Source: Prevotella sp. AGR2160 (GTDB lineage Bacteria; Bacteroidota; Bacteroidia; Bacteroidales; Bacteroidaceae). From it: 64,000 nucleotides of DNA. The position numbers and the translations under genes are program-made. The stretch covers positions 62,001-126,000 of the forward strand of contig NZ_AUJK01000001.1 in assembly GCF_000424185.1 (NCBI RefSeq), in the 5' to 3' direction. Shown one piece after another: positions 1-8,962 of this stretch (the stretch's first letter is position 1; the number at the start of each line of letters is the position of its first letter). The notes under the pieces were generated by a model. The model worked only from the letters and a program-made list of their open reading frames with translations. It made no database searches and was not told the origin of the DNA.

Positions 1-1
1 A

Positions 2-289
2 GGTGTGAGCATGAGTATCGACAATGTCAGCCATCTCGGTGAGATCGTCGATGAGTTGAAGAAATATGGTACCGTAACGGTAGACCAGGACATGTGCATC
101 ATCTGTGTCGTCGGTGATCTCGACTGGAGCAATGTCGGCTTCGAGACGCTCGTCATGGATGCCATGAAGAATATCCCTGTCCGCATGATCTCCTACGGTG
201 GCAGCAACTACAATATCTCCTTCCTCGTTCGCGAGAGTGACAAGAAGCGTGCGCTGCAGAGTCTGAGCGATACGCTGTTCAATAAATAA
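2..289 (+). CDS. lysC: Aspartate kinase, C-terminal part (partial at window edge)
   Basis: Only the last 95 codons are visible; the frame is open from base 2, so the gene starts outside the window. The visible part matches the C-terminal ACT-domain region of aspartate kinase, including a YGGSNYNISFLV segment near the end, which in the family helps form the allosteric amino-acid site. The enzyme phosphorylates aspartate, the first step toward lysine, threonine and methionine. lysA follows after 7 bases, so the two are probably co-transcribed, which suggests a lysine-directed isozyme. The identity as aspartate kinase is firm; the isozyme assignment is inferred from context, and whether it was a fusion cannot be seen. 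Confidence 0.85.
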   Translation, partial: GVSMSIDNVSHLGEIVDELKKYGTVTVDQDMCIICVVGDLDWSNVGFETLVMDAMKNIPVRMISYGGSNYNISFLVRESDKKRALQSLSDTLFNK

Positions 290-296
290 GAAAACG

Positions 297-1454
297 ATGA
301 AAGGGACATTTCCTATAGATAAGTTTGCCAAGATGCAGACACCGTTCTACTATTATGATACGGATCTGCTGCGGGAGACACTTCGTACGATTAATGCCGA
401 GGCCGGTAAGCATCCGAACTTCGTCGTGCACTATGCCATCAAGGCGAATGCCAATCCGAAGGTCCTCAACGTCATCTGTCAGGCCGGTCTCGGTGCCGAC
501 TGTGTCAGTGGCGGTGAGATCCAGCGCTGCGTGGAGACAGGTTTTCCGGCTTCGAAGATCGTCTACGCAGGTGTCGGCAAGAGCGACTGGGAGATCAACC
601 TCGGCCTCGACCGTGATATCTTCTGCTTCAACGTGGAGAGTATTCCCGAACTGGAGGTGATCAACGAGCTTGCCGGCAAGAAGGATAAGGTGGCACGTGT
701 CTGCTTCCGTATCAACCCCGATGTCGGTGCCCATACCCATGCGAACATCACCACGGGACTCGCCGAGAACAAGTTCGGCATCGCCATGCGAGACATGGAG
801 TCTGTCATCTCCGAGGCAGAGCAGATGGCGCATGTGAAGTTTATCGGTCTCCATTTCCATATCGGCAGTCAGATTCTTGACATGGGTGATTTCGAGGCCC
901 TCTGCAACCGTATCAACCAGTTGCAGGACCAGCTCGAACAGCATCATATCAAGGTGGAGAACATCAATGTCGGTGGCGGTCTCGGTATCGACTATAATCA
1001 TCCGAACCGCGTGCCCATCCCCGACTTCAAGAGCTATTTCGACACCTTCGCCCATCATCTCAAGCTCCGCGAGGGCCAGAAGCTCCATTTCGAGCTCGGC
1101 CGTTCCGTCGTCGGACAGATGGGCTCACTGATCACCCGTTGCCTCTATGTCAAGCAGGGCACGGCGAAGCAGTTTGCCATCGTCGATGCCGGCATGACGG
1201 ACCTCATCCGTCCGGCGCTCTACCAGGCTTATCATAAGATCGAGAACCTCACGAGTGATGAGCCCGTAGAGACGTATGATGTCGTCGGTCCGATCTGTGA
1301 GTCGAGTGATGTCTTCGCCAAGGCCATCGACCTCAACAAGACGCACCGTGGTGACCTCATCGCCCTGCGTTCCGCCGGTGCCTACGGTGAGATCATGGCC
1401 AGCCAGTATAACTGCCGTCCGTTGCCGAAAGGATTTATCACGGAAGAACTGTAA
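297..1454 (+). CDS. lysA: Diaminopimelate decarboxylase
   Basis: Converts meso-diaminopimelate to lysine with pyridoxal phosphate, the last step of lysine synthesis, in the cytoplasm. The 385-residue product has the fold-III decarboxylase layout: PLP lysine in HYAIKAN (K49), the HIGSQ segment near residue 190, the glycine-rich NVGGGLGIDY loop near 225, and the CESSDVF motif near 335 that carries the partner-subunit cysteine. Length is normal for short Bacteroidota LysA. The start at 297 lies 7 bases after the aspartate kinase stop, pointing to one transcript. Its 3' end runs straight into an R1 repeat pair shared with the convergent toxin gene. Confidence 0.95.
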   Translation: MKGTFPIDKFAKMQTPFYYYDTDLLRETLRTINAEAGKHPNFVVHYAIKANANPKVLNVICQAGLGADCVSGGEIQRCVETGFPASKIVYAGVGKSDWEINLGLDRDIFCFNVESIPELEVINELAGKKDKVARVCFRINPDVGAHTHANITTGLAENKFGIAMRDMESVISEAEQMAHVKFIGLHFHIGSQILDMGDFEALCNRINQLQDQLEQHHIKVENINVGGGLGIDYNHPNRVPIPDFKSYFDTFAHHLKLREGQKLHFELGRSVVGQMGSLITRCLYVKQGTAKQFAIVDAGMTDLIRPALYQAYHKIENLTSDEPVETYDVVGPICESSDVFAKAIDLNKTHRGDLIALRSAGAYGEIMASQYNCRPLPKGFITEEL

Positions 1455-1561
1455 GAGAAGTAAAAAAGTAAGAGAAGTAAAAAAGTAAAAAAGTAAAAAA
1501 GAAAAATGCGCGCGAACCTTGCGGCAGCTTTACTTTTTTACTTCTTTACTTTTTTACTTTT
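1455..1561. repeat. R1 repeat, inverted pair between lysA and the toxin gene
   Basis: AAGTAAAAAAGTAAAA-type units on the left arm face TTTACTTTTTTACTTCTTTA-type units on the right around a short GC-rich centre containing GCGGCAGC. The arms can fold into a long hairpin with A and T tracts on both sides, so the element probably ends transcription from both convergent genes. The same family recurs at many other intergenic sites in the window. Confidence 0.85.
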
Positions 1562-1567
1562 ATAGAA

Positions 1568-1852
1568 CTATTTCTTCTTTCCTTTACCGAATAATTCAGC
1601 GTGAGACCCCAAACGGAGTAATTTGATAACAGGTTCCGACTTATCAAACCAGATAAGAAGAAAGTCATCCATAACATGACATTCCATACAATCCTTATAA
1701 TCTCCACGTAAAGGATGGGGAAGATATTCCGGAGCAACTTCTCCTTCTTCCTGTAATCTACAAAGAACGATTTCAAGAGAATTCATCAAATTGACATGAT
1801 GCTTGTATCTCTTCAAGTCTTTTTTGAACTGTGTAGTGACCTTAAGTTCCAT
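1568..1852 (-). CDS. YafQ/RelE-type mRNA-interferase toxin
   Basis: The 94-residue product fits the YafQ branch of the RelE toxin superfamily, ribosome-dependent endoribonucleases. Aligned by eye, the functional residues of YafQ are present: HPLRG (His 46), CHVMDD (His 59, Asp 63), and GSHAELFG near the end (His 84, Phe 88); the Trp following the Asp in E. coli YafQ is Phe here. The antitoxin gene lies just upstream; its TAG stop overlaps a GTG (1853-1855) that could also start the toxin, with ATG at 1850-1852 following immediately. This stop-start junction implies translational coupling. The region is more AT-rich than its neighbours, which suggests acquisition by transfer. Confidence 0.85.
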   Translation of the reverse strand: MELKVTTQFKKDLKRYKHHVNLMNSLEIVLCRLQEEGEVAPEYLPHPLRGDYKDCMECHVMDDFLLIWFDKSEPVIKLLRLGSHAELFGKGKKK

Positions 1853-1854
1853 CA

Positions 1855-2124
1855 CTATAAAGATTTTACGAAATCCTTAAAATGATCCATATGAAGAGTT
1901 TCCAACTCTTGGCCCGATTTGGCTTCGTTTATAGCATCTAATGTGGCTTGATTAGGAATATCCTTCTCTACTTCCTTATCTGAAAGGATATTAGAGATCA
2001 GAGTCTCCGTAAGATTACTGAGACTACGATTATGCTCTTTAGCTATAGCTTTGAGTTTATTGACCAGTTCTGCATTCCATCGGAAAGAGACGGTCTGCTT
2101 GGGAGATACGATTGCCTGATCCAT
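1855..2124 (-). CDS. DinJ/RelB-type antitoxin
   Basis: An 89-residue protein directly upstream of a YafQ-like toxin. Its N-terminal half (TVSFRWNAELVNKLKAIAK, about residues 11-29) reads as the beta strand and first helix of a ribbon-helix-helix DNA-binding domain, followed by a second helix near 35-50; the charged C-terminal half would wrap the toxin. In this family the antitoxin neutralises the toxin and represses the shared promoter. Family identity rests on the fold pattern and operon position rather than on strong motifs. The stop codon overlaps the possible GTG start of the toxin. Confidence 0.8.
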   Translation of the reverse strand: MDQAIVSPKQTVSFRWNAELVNKLKAIAKEHNRSLSNLTETLISNILSDKEVEKDIPNQATLDAINEAKSGQELETLHMDHFKDFVKSL

Positions 2125-2150
2125 TTTCGTTTCTATTTATTGTCTGCATG

Positions 2151-2182
2151 CAAAAATACGACAAAATATTTGAACAGACAAA
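2151..2182 (-). promoter_or_regulatory. Promoter of the toxin-antitoxin operon
   Basis: On the minus strand TTTG (2179-2182) is followed after exactly 20 bases by TATTTTTG (2151-2158), the Bacteroidota -33/-7 arrangement. It lies 27 bases before the antitoxin ATG. Confidence 0.7.
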
Positions 2183-2236
2183 TTTATTTTTATATTCTTT
2201 CTTATCTCAAAAAAATAAAGTAACTTTGCAGTCGTT

Positions 2237-3418
2237 ATGGTAAAGATCAGTTTTAACATCGACACAGTTACGATTATTCTCGGGTCTATGACCCTCCTCA
2301 TAGCGATCATAGCCTCTATCGTCAACCCCTTCCTATGGACATACCAACGGAAGAGCAAGACGGATGAAGACGGCGGGAGCAGTGAGGCGGAAGGCTCGGC
2401 GCTGCCCGGCATCAGCATCATCCTCACCACCCATGATGATGCTGAGGTGCTGCAGCACAACCTTCCTCATTTCCTCACTCAGGACTACCCCGACTATCAA
2501 GTCATCGTCGTCTCCGAACAGGGGCAGGGCGAGACCGAGGAGATCCTCAAGCGCATGAAAGCCAACTATGGCGACCGCCTCTACTATACCCTCATTCCCG
2601 AGAGCTCCCGCTATATGAGCCGGAAGAAACTGCAGATCACCCTTGGCGTGAAAGCTGCCAAGCATGAGTGGATCCTGCTCTCCGATCCATCCTGTTGTCC
2701 CCAGTCAGACCACTGGCTGGCAACGATGGCCCGTGGTTGCCACAGAGGAAACCATGTCGTCATGGGACCCGTTCTCTTCGATGAGGAAACCCCTACCGGT
2801 CGCCGTTTCGAGCATATCCTCACAGCTGAAGACCTGCTGCATGCAGCCTCCCAAGGAAGGGCTTGGCGGACAAACATGCAGAACATCTGTTTCCATAAGG
2901 ATGAGTTTCTTCAGCAGGAAGGCTTCCGCGGCAACCTGCAGCTCATCCGTGGTGAGTACGACTTCATCATCAACAAATATTCTCAGGGAGATGACACGGC
3001 CGTCATTGATGACGAGAAGAGCATCCTCATCGAACGGGCACCGAGCGACAAGACCTGGCACAACCGCCATCTCTTCCTCCGTGCCTCCATGCCTCTGTTG
3101 AGGAACCACTGGCGGCTGCGGCTTTGGCACTATGCCACCAACGGTTTTCTCTACCTCAGCATTTTCATGAGTCTGGGAAGTATCATCTTCGCGGCCATTA
3201 CGCAGCGCTGGATCCTCCTCACTGTCGCCGTCATCGCCCTCCTCATACTCTTCCTTGTCCGTCTGTACACCGGACGCAAGGCCATCCGTCAGTGGGATGA
3301 CAGCATCTCCACCATCGCCATCCCCTTCCATGAACTGGCCTTGATGTGGAAAGGTATCGGCAACACCTTCCGCTACTGTTTCGCCGACAAAAATGATTTC
3401 ACGAGCCATAAGCTATAA
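2237..3418 (+). CDS. Membrane-anchored family 2 glycosyltransferase
   Basis: The 393-residue protein has an N-terminal membrane segment (about 10-32), a GT2 GT-A domain beginning ISIILTTHDD near residue 60, and two C-terminal membrane segments around 300-345. The usual metal-binding DxD position reads as LLSDPSC, with one aspartate. GT2 enzymes of this layout transfer sugars from nucleotide donors to lipid or polysaccharide acceptors at the inner membrane; the acceptor cannot be told. A -7-like TAACTTTG lies at 2221-2228, only 8 bases before the ATG, so the mRNA leader would be almost absent. The next gene starts 8 bases after the stop and is probably co-expressed. Confidence 0.8.
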   Translation: MVKISFNIDTVTIILGSMTLLIAIIASIVNPFLWTYQRKSKTDEDGGSSEAEGSALPGISIILTTHDDAEVLQHNLPHFLTQDYPDYQVIVVSEQGQGETEEILKRMKANYGDRLYYTLIPESSRYMSRKKLQITLGVKAAKHEWILLSDPSCCPQSDHWLATMARGCHRGNHVVMGPVLFDEETPTGRRFEHILTAEDLLHAASQGRAWRTNMQNICFHKDEFLQQEGFRGNLQLIRGEYDFIINKYSQGDDTAVIDDEKSILIERAPSDKTWHNRHLFLRASMPLLRNHWRLRLWHYATNGFLYLSIFMSLGSIIFAAITQRWILLTVAVIALLILFLVRLYTGRKAIRQWDDSISTIAIPFHELALMWKGIGNTFRYCFADKNDFTSHKL

Positions 3419-3426
3419 AAGAATAT

Positions 3427-4305
3427 ATGAAAGTTTTCTTTTATATGAGTCCACGCCTGAAGAAATATTCCTTCCATGAAGATTATTTCAAGGTTTTGAG
3501 CGAGGGAGACCACGTCGCCACCCTTGCCGAGGCCGATGTCGTCCATCTCTTCGGCACCTGGGACCACCGTCTGGCGACGATAGCCCGTAAAGCTCAGCGC
3601 ATGGGCATCCCCTATGTACTCACGCCGATGGGTGGCATCTCCCCGTGGAATATGAAGAAGCCGGCAACACGCCGTCCGCTGCAGCGACTGTGCTATCTCC
3701 GCAGTCTCGTCCGCCATGCCGGTGCCGTCATCACGACGACCCCAATGGAGAAGGCCTATGTGCTGAAGACGAAATGGAATCTCCGTACAGTATGTATTGC
3801 CAACAGCATCTTCACCCATCATATCAGTGACACTGAGATGCTCGCCGAACATGCCGAGGCCCACCGGGATGTACTGGAGAAATATGAGGCCGACAAGGCG
3901 GCAGTCATTGCCAAGAAAGTCGTCAGGGCACTCTCCGACGAGCTCACGGCAGAGCGTATCTTCCTGGAGGAAAAGAGTGAGGTAGCCCCGAAGGAGCCGC
4001 AGAACTCCGCCGATCACTATACCGCCGAACAGGCTATCCTCAGACAGATCGTACAGATCCACTCGCGGATGCCCCACCGGAACATCCCCCACAGCTACCT
4101 CGACGAGCTTCACCGCCTCCTCAACGAGACTGACTATGACGAGGATCTCCTCGACGCTACGCTGAAGCGTATGAAGCTTCTACCGTTCGCCCGCCAGCTC
4201 TTTGAGGTCATGACCCAGGCGACGGGGCTCACGGAAGGGTTTATGCCCGCCGAAGCGAAGAAAGGCCATACGGAGAAGCTCATCCGCGAATACTTAACTC
4301 AGTAA
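3427..4305 (+). CDS. Glycosyltransferase-4-like N-terminal domain protein with a helical tail
   Basis: The 292-residue product begins like the acceptor-binding domain of a GT4-type glycosyltransferase: ADVVHLFGTWDH near residue 36, GIPYVLTPMGG near 60-70, and ITTTPMEKAYVLK near 100. The usual second domain that binds the nucleotide sugar is absent; instead about 120 residues of charged, mainly helical sequence follow. It therefore may not be a complete transferase. It sits 8 bases after a GT2 gene and probably acts with it in glycan assembly, either as a partner subunit or as a degenerate enzyme. Function is not known from the sequence. Confidence 0.6.
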   Translation: MKVFFYMSPRLKKYSFHEDYFKVLSEGDHVATLAEADVVHLFGTWDHRLATIARKAQRMGIPYVLTPMGGISPWNMKKPATRRPLQRLCYLRSLVRHAGAVITTTPMEKAYVLKTKWNLRTVCIANSIFTHHISDTEMLAEHAEAHRDVLEKYEADKAAVIAKKVVRALSDELTAERIFLEEKSEVAPKEPQNSADHYTAEQAILRQIVQIHSRMPHRNIPHSYLDELHRLLNETDYDEDLLDATLKRMKLLPFARQLFEVMTQATGLTEGFMPAEAKKGHTEKLIREYLTQ

Positions 4306-4322
4306 GTGTAAGCCTCTCCCAA

Positions 4323-4350
4323 CCCTCCCCCCAAAAGGAGGGCTTTAAAA
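4323..4350 (+). terminator. Possible weak terminator hairpin
   Basis: CCCTCC (4323-4328) can pair with GGAGGG (4337-4342) around a CCCCAAAA loop, followed by CTTTAAAA. The stem is only 6 bp and the T run is short, so the call is tentative. Confidence 0.35.
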
Positions 4351-4374
4351 TACCAACATTCAAATTTTACCGCT

Positions 4375-6363
4375 ATGACGAAACATTATGACATTGACAA
4401 AGACCTACGCTATCTGGAACTACTATCCCACACCTTCCCTACTGTCGCCGATGCCAGTACGGAAATCATCAACCTCCAGGCCATTCTGAACCTCCCGAAA
4501 GGAACGGAACATTTCCTGGCCGATATCCACGGAGAGTATGAGGCTTTCCTCCACGTGCTGAAGAACGCGTCGGGAAATATCAAGCGTAAGGTCAACGAAC
4601 TCTTCGGCAACACGCTCCGTGAGGCTGAAAAGCGCGAGCTGTGTACGCTGATCTATTATCCCGAACAGAAACTGGAACTCGTCAAGCAGAGTGAGGAGGA
4701 TATCGACGACTGGTATCATATCACCCTCCATCAGCTCGTTGCCGTCTGCCGTGACGTGTCGAGCAAATACACCCGTTCGAAGGTGCGCAAGAACCTGCCG
4801 CCCGACTTCTCCTATATCATCCAGGAGCTGCTCCATGAGCGTACCGACGACTACGACAAGCGTGACTATGTCAACGTCATTGTCGATACCATCATCTCCA
4901 CAGGACGCGCCGACGACTTCATCATCGCCATCGCCAATGTCATCCAGCGTCTGGCCATCGATCAGCTGCATATCCTCGGTGATATCTACGACCGCGGTCC
5001 CGGCGCACATATCATCATGGACACGCTGCGCCACCGCCGTAACTGGGATATCACGTGGGGCAACCACGATGTTCTGTGGATGGGTGCCTGCGCCGGCAAT
5101 GACGCCTGCATCTGCAATGTCGTACGCATCAGTCTGCGCTATGCCAACCTCGCCACCATCGAGGAGGGCTACGGCATCAACCTCATCCCCCTGGCCACCT
5201 TCGCCATGGATACCTATAAGGACGACCCTTGTACGGAGTTCATGCCGAAGATCAATCCCGACGACCATCTCATCGACGACAAGACCATCCGCCTCGACGC
5301 CCAGATGCACAAGGCCATCGCCATCATGCAGTTTAAGATTGAGAGTCAGATCTTCGAGAGTCATCCCGACTGGCAGATGACCGACCGTTGTCTGTTGAAC
5401 CATATCGACTACGAGAAAGGAACGATAGACCTCGACGGGAAGACCTACGCGCTGACTTCCAACAACTTCCCCACCATCGACCCGAAGGACCCCACACGGC
5501 TCACCGATGAGGAGAAGGAGCTCATGCGCAAGCTCCATCACTCCTTCGTCATCTCCGAGAAACTCCATAAGCATATCAACGCCTTGCTGCAGCATGGTTG
5601 CATGTATGCCGTATACAACAATAACCTCCTCTTCCATGCCTCCGTGCCCCTCAATGCCGACGGCACGCTGAAAGAGGTGGAGATCAACAAGGGCCAGCGC
5701 TACTGTGGCCGTCAGCTCCTCCACCGTATCGGTATGCAGATCCGTACGGCCTTTCAGAGTGACAGCGATCCCGAGGAGCGTCAGTATGCCATCGATTATT
5801 TCCTCTATCTGTGGTGTGGTCCCGACAGTCCCCTCTTCGACAAGAGTAAGATGGCGACGTTCGAACGCTATTTCATTGCTGATAAAGAGACGCATAAGGA
5901 GGTGAAAGGCAACTATTTCACGCTCCGTGACTCTGAGGAGACGGCCGACTATATTCTCGACGCCTTTGGCGTAAAGGGGCCCAACCGGCATATCATCAAC
6001 GGTCATGTGCCCGTGAAGGCGACGAAGGGTGAGAACCCCATCAAGGCCAAAGGCAAGATTCTCGTCATCGACGGTGGCTTCTCCAAAGCCTATCATAATG
6101 AGACAGGCATCGCGGGCTACACGCTCATCTTCCACTCCCGTGGCTTCCAGCTCGTACAGCATGAGCCGTTCACGAGTACCGAGGATGCCATCCTCCGCGG
6201 CACGGATATCAAGTCGACAACCCAGATCGTGGAGATGTCCAACCGCCGTCTCCTCGTTGCCGATACGGACAAGGGTGTGGAGCTCCGCCAGCAGATTGCC
6301 GACCTCGAGGAGCTCCTCTTCGCCTACCGCCACGGCTATCTGAAAGAGACGGAGAAAAAATAG
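4375..6363 (+). CDS. fbp: Fructose-1,6-bisphosphatase, class III
   Basis: Hydrolyses fructose 1,6-bisphosphate to fructose 6-phosphate in gluconeogenesis. The 662-residue length is that of the class III (Firmicutes/Bacteroidota) enzyme, which belongs to the metallophosphoesterase fold and is unrelated to E. coli Fbp. Metal-binding motifs are visible: ADIHGEY near residue 50, GDIYDRGPG near 201, TWGNHD near 226, and the C-terminal INGHVPVKATKGENP and VIDGGFSKAYH segments near 540-575. The ATG at 4375 is followed by a family-typical N terminus (DLRYLELLS). The gene appears monocistronic, with a hairpin repeat (R6) between it and the convergent regulator gene. Confidence 0.96.
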   Translation: MTKHYDIDKDLRYLELLSHTFPTVADASTEIINLQAILNLPKGTEHFLADIHGEYEAFLHVLKNASGNIKRKVNELFGNTLREAEKRELCTLIYYPEQKLELVKQSEEDIDDWYHITLHQLVAVCRDVSSKYTRSKVRKNLPPDFSYIIQELLHERTDDYDKRDYVNVIVDTIISTGRADDFIIAIANVIQRLAIDQLHILGDIYDRGPGAHIIMDTLRHRRNWDITWGNHDVLWMGACAGNDACICNVVRISLRYANLATIEEGYGINLIPLATFAMDTYKDDPCTEFMPKINPDDHLIDDKTIRLDAQMHKAIAIMQFKIESQIFESHPDWQMTDRCLLNHIDYEKGTIDLDGKTYALTSNNFPTIDPKDPTRLTDEEKELMRKLHHSFVISEKLHKHINALLQHGCMYAVYNNNLLFHASVPLNADGTLKEVEINKGQRYCGRQLLHRIGMQIRTAFQSDSDPEERQYAIDYFLYLWCGPDSPLFDKSKMATFERYFIADKETHKEVKGNYFTLRDSEETADYILDAFGVKGPNRHIINGHVPVKATKGENPIKAKGKILVIDGGFSKAYHNETGIAGYTLIFHSRGFQLVQHEPFTSTEDAILRGTDIKSTTQIVEMSNRRLLVADTDKGVELRQQIADLEELLFAYRHGYLKETEKK

Positions 6364-6405
6364 GGGCCTTGTGCTTGCAAAGCGCAAGCACACAATGGCA
6401 GGCCC
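6364..6405. repeat. R6 repeat hairpin at the fbp/crp convergent junction
   Basis: An outer GGGCCT/AGGCCC pair encloses GTGCTTGC and GCAAGCAC, giving a two-part hairpin. Related copies lie near 42352-42392 and 46698-46729. Placed between convergent stops, it probably acts as a bidirectional terminator. Confidence 0.7.
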
Positions 6406-6408
6406 TCA

Positions 6409-7005
6409 CTACACTCCGAGTTCCTCCTTTCTCACGCGGGATAAAGTCTCGGGGGTCATCTGGAGATAGTTGGCGATATAGTTCAGGGGAGCCCGGAGAA
6501 CAATCTGCGGACATAGCTTACTGAACTTCTTGTAACGGGCCTGTGCCGACTCGAAACGGACGAGGTCGGCATGGACCTGTGAGATAATCAGACTCTCCTC
6601 AAGAATCTTACGATAGAGCATCTGGATATTGACATTATGGATAGCCTCACGCTCCAATGCCGCCTTCGGCAGCGCAAAGATCAGCGTCGGTTCGAGGGCT
6701 TCCACCTGCAGGTGTGTCGGCTCCTCCTTGAAGAGACTCTCGATACACATGAAGATAGAGCGGTCACAGCCGAGATGCTCCGTGAGTTCCTTGCCATTCT
6801 TATAATAAAATTGTCTGACGAGACCATGCTCGATATAGCTGATATCACGGCAGACCTCTCCTTCCTTGAGGATCATCTCGCCCTTGGCATATTTCCGAGG
6901 CACGAGGATGCTCTCGAGGACATCCAGCTCAGCATGGGTCATCGTACTGTATTTCCGAGCCAGTTCCCTGGAAATATCATGTGCCGTTTTTGGTTCCTGT
7001 TTCAT
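6409..7005 (-). CDS. Crp/Fnr-family transcriptional regulator
   Basis: The 198-residue protein shows the usual order: a cyclic-nucleotide-binding beta-roll (about residues 30-125, with YAKGEMILKEGE and the turn CRDISYIEHGLVRQFYY) and a C-terminal winged helix (LNYIANYLQMTPETLSRV near 175-192). No cysteine cluster for an Fe-S centre is seen, so an Fnr-type oxygen sensor is unlikely. This is the small Bacteroidota subgroup that often controls neighbouring or stress genes; the ligand is unknown. It lies 42 bases after lepA on the same strand and may be partly read through from it. Confidence 0.85.
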   Translation of the reverse strand: MKQEPKTAHDISRELARKYSTMTHAELDVLESILVPRKYAKGEMILKEGEVCRDISYIEHGLVRQFYYKNGKELTEHLGCDRSIFMCIESLFKEEPTHLQVEALEPTLIFALPKAALEREAIHNVNIQMLYRKILEESLIISQVHADLVRFESAQARYKKFSKLCPQIVLRAPLNYIANYLQMTPETLSRVRKEELGV

Positions 7006-7047
7006 TTTCTTCCTCCCTATAATTGTTTAGTAAATTTCTTCTTTTAC

Positions 7048-8841
7048 CTAATCAAGTTTCAGCACGGCGAGGAATGCCTTCTGAGGTACCTGGACGTTGC
7101 CCACCTGCTTCATGCGTTTCTTGCCTTTCTTCTGTTTCTCCAGAAGCTTACGCTTTCGACTGACATCACCACCGTAGCATTTCGCCGTGACATCCTTACG
7201 GACCTGCTTGACGGTCTCACGGGCCACGATCTTGCCGCCGATAGCTGCCTGGATGGCGATATCAAACTGCTGCCGTGGGATGAGCTCCTTGAGCTTCTCG
7301 CACATCCGACGTCCGAAGGCCACAGCATTGCTCTCATGGGTCAGCGTCGACAAGGCATCGACGGGCTCTCCGTTGAGCAGGATATCGAGCTTGGCGAGTT
7401 TCGAGGGCCGGTAGCTGTCGATATGGTAGTCGAACGAGGCATAGCCCTTCGAGATACTCTTCAGCTTATCGTAGAAATCGATGACGATCTCTCCCAACGG
7501 CAGGAAGAAATGCAGTTCCACACGGTTGCCACTGACATACTCCTGGTTGATGAGCTCGCCACGCTTGTCGAGGCAGAGCTTCATGATCGGCCCGATATAG
7601 TTCGTACTCGTGATGATCGAGGCACGGATATACGGTTCCTCGATATGGTCGATGAGCGTCTGGTCGGGCAGTCCAGAGGGGTTATGGACCTCCTTGGCAT
7701 GTCCTTGCTTGTCGTAGACCATATAACTGACGTTCGGCACCGTCGTGATGACATCCATGTTGAACTCACGGTCGAGGCGCTCCTGGACGATTTCCATGTG
7801 GAGCAGACCGAGGAATCCGCAACGGAATCCGAAGCCGAGGGCCACGGAACTCTCCGGCGAGAATGTCAGCGACGCGTCGTTGAGCTGCAACTTCTCCAGC
7901 GATGCCCGCAGGTTCTCATAATCATTGGGATCGATGGGATAGACACCGGCGAAGACCATCGGCTTCACCTCCTGGAAACCCTCGATGGCCTCCTTACACG
8001 GGTTGTCGACCGACGTGACGGTATCACCGACCTTCACCTCCGTGGCATCCTTGATACCCGAGATGATGTAGCCTACCTCACCGCAGGCCAGTTCCTTGCG
8101 TGGCACCATGTCCATCTTCAGCACACCGACCTCATCGGCGGTATACTCCTGACCGGTATTGAAGAACTTCACCTTCTCTCCCTGGCGGATCATGCCGTTC
8201 TCCATCTTACAGAGTACGATGATGCCACGGAAGGAGTTGTAGAGGGAGTCGAAGATCAGGGCCTGTGCCGGTGCCTTCGGGTCGCCCTCGGGATGGGGGA
8301 TGCGCGTCACGACGGCCTCGAGGATCTTATCGACACCCTCACCGGTCTTGCCACTGGCGCGGATGATATCCTCACGGTCACAGCCGATGAGTTCCACGAT
8401 CTCGTCCTCCACCTCGTCGGGCATGGCATTGGGCATGTCAATCTTATTGATCACGGGGATGATCTCCAAATCATGCTCGATAGCCATATAGAGGTTCGAG
8501 ATCGTCTGCGCCTGGACGCCCTGGGTGGCATCAACGACGAGCAAGGCACCCTCGCAGGCAGCGATGCTGCGGCTCACCTCATAGGAGAAGTCGACATGTC
8601 CCGGGGTATCAATGAGGTTGAGGATATATTTCTTCTTGTCCTCCGCCGTATATTCCATCTGGATGGCATGGCTCTTGATGGTGATGCCACGCTCACGCTC
8701 CAGATCCATATCATCGAGCATCTGACCCTCCGTGATCTGGATGGTCTTCGTCTTCTCCAGCAGCCGGTCCGCGAGGGTCGACTTGCCGTGATCGATATGG
8801 GCGATAATGCAGAAATTGCGGATTTGATTGATATTGTCCAT
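7048..8841 (-). CDS. lepA: Elongation factor 4 (LepA), ribosome-associated GTPase
   Basis: Back-translocating GTPase that helps ribosomes under stress or during 30S maturation. The 597-residue protein has the G1 motif AHIDHGKST near residue 11, DTPGHVDF near 75 and NKIDMPNA near 130, followed by EF-G-like domains and the LepA-specific C-terminal domain ending [13 protein letters not shown]. The ATG at 8839-8841 gives the family N terminus [15 protein letters not shown]; the frame is open 24 bases further upstream, but the -7-like TAATTTTG at 8863-8870 leaves room only for this start. Confidence 0.96.
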   Translation of the reverse strand: MDNINQIRNFCIIAHIDHGKSTLADRLLEKTKTIQITEGQMLDDMDLERERGITIKSHAIQMEYTAEDKKKYILNLIDTPGHVDFSYEVSRSIAACEGALLVVDATQGVQAQTISNLYMAIEHDLEIIPVINKIDMPNAMPDEVEDEIVELIGCDREDIIRASGKTGEGVDKILEAVVTRIPHPEGDPKAPAQALIFDSLYNSFRGIIVLCKMENGMIRQGEKVKFFNTGQEYTADEVGVLKMDMVPRKELACGEVGYIISGIKDATEVKVGDTVTSVDNPCKEAIEGFQEVKPMVFAGVYPIDPNDYENLRASLEKLQLNDASLTFSPESSVALGFGFRCGFLGLLHMEIVQERLDREFNMDVITTVPNVSYMVYDKQGHAKEVHNPSGLPDQTLIDHIEEPYIRASIITSTNYIGPIMKLCLDKRGELINQEYVSGNRVELHFFLPLGEIVIDFYDKLKSISKGYASFDYHIDSYRPSKLAKLDILLNGEPVDALSTLTHESNAVAFGRRMCEKLKELIPRQQFDIAIQAAIGGKIVARETVKQVRKDVTAKCYGGDVSRKRKLLEKQKKGKKRMKQVGNVQVPQKAFLAVLKLD

Positions 8842-8862
8842 CGTTAATAATTTTCGTTTGTG

Positions 8863-8870
8863 CAAAATTA
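8863..8870 (-). promoter_or_regulatory. Likely -7 element of lepA
   Basis: TAATTTTG on the minus strand, 22 bases before the lepA ATG. No convincing TTTG lies 19-21 bases further upstream. Confidence 0.45.
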
Positions 8871-8914
8871 CTGAATTTTTTCGAGAAAAGCACTATCGTA
8901 CCCGAAAAAAGATG

Positions 8915-8922
8915 TACCTTTG
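8915..8922 (+). promoter_or_regulatory. Likely -7 element of the lipoprotein gene
   Basis: TACCTTTG on the plus strand, 41 bases before the lipoprotein ATG; the -33 element is not clear. Confidence 0.45.
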
Positions 8923-8962
8923 TAATAATATTTAGATAAAGCGTAACAAATAAGGTATTAGA

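Noticed and set aside
4423..6393. 656-codon open frame on the minus strand
   Set aside because: It lies entirely opposite fbp; its long length comes from the GC-rich third codon positions of fbp, and its protein has no recognisable fold.
6637..8847. 736-codon open frame on the plus strand
   Set aside because: Antisense to lepA and the Crp-like gene, with low-complexity Asp/Leu/His composition typical of shadow frames.
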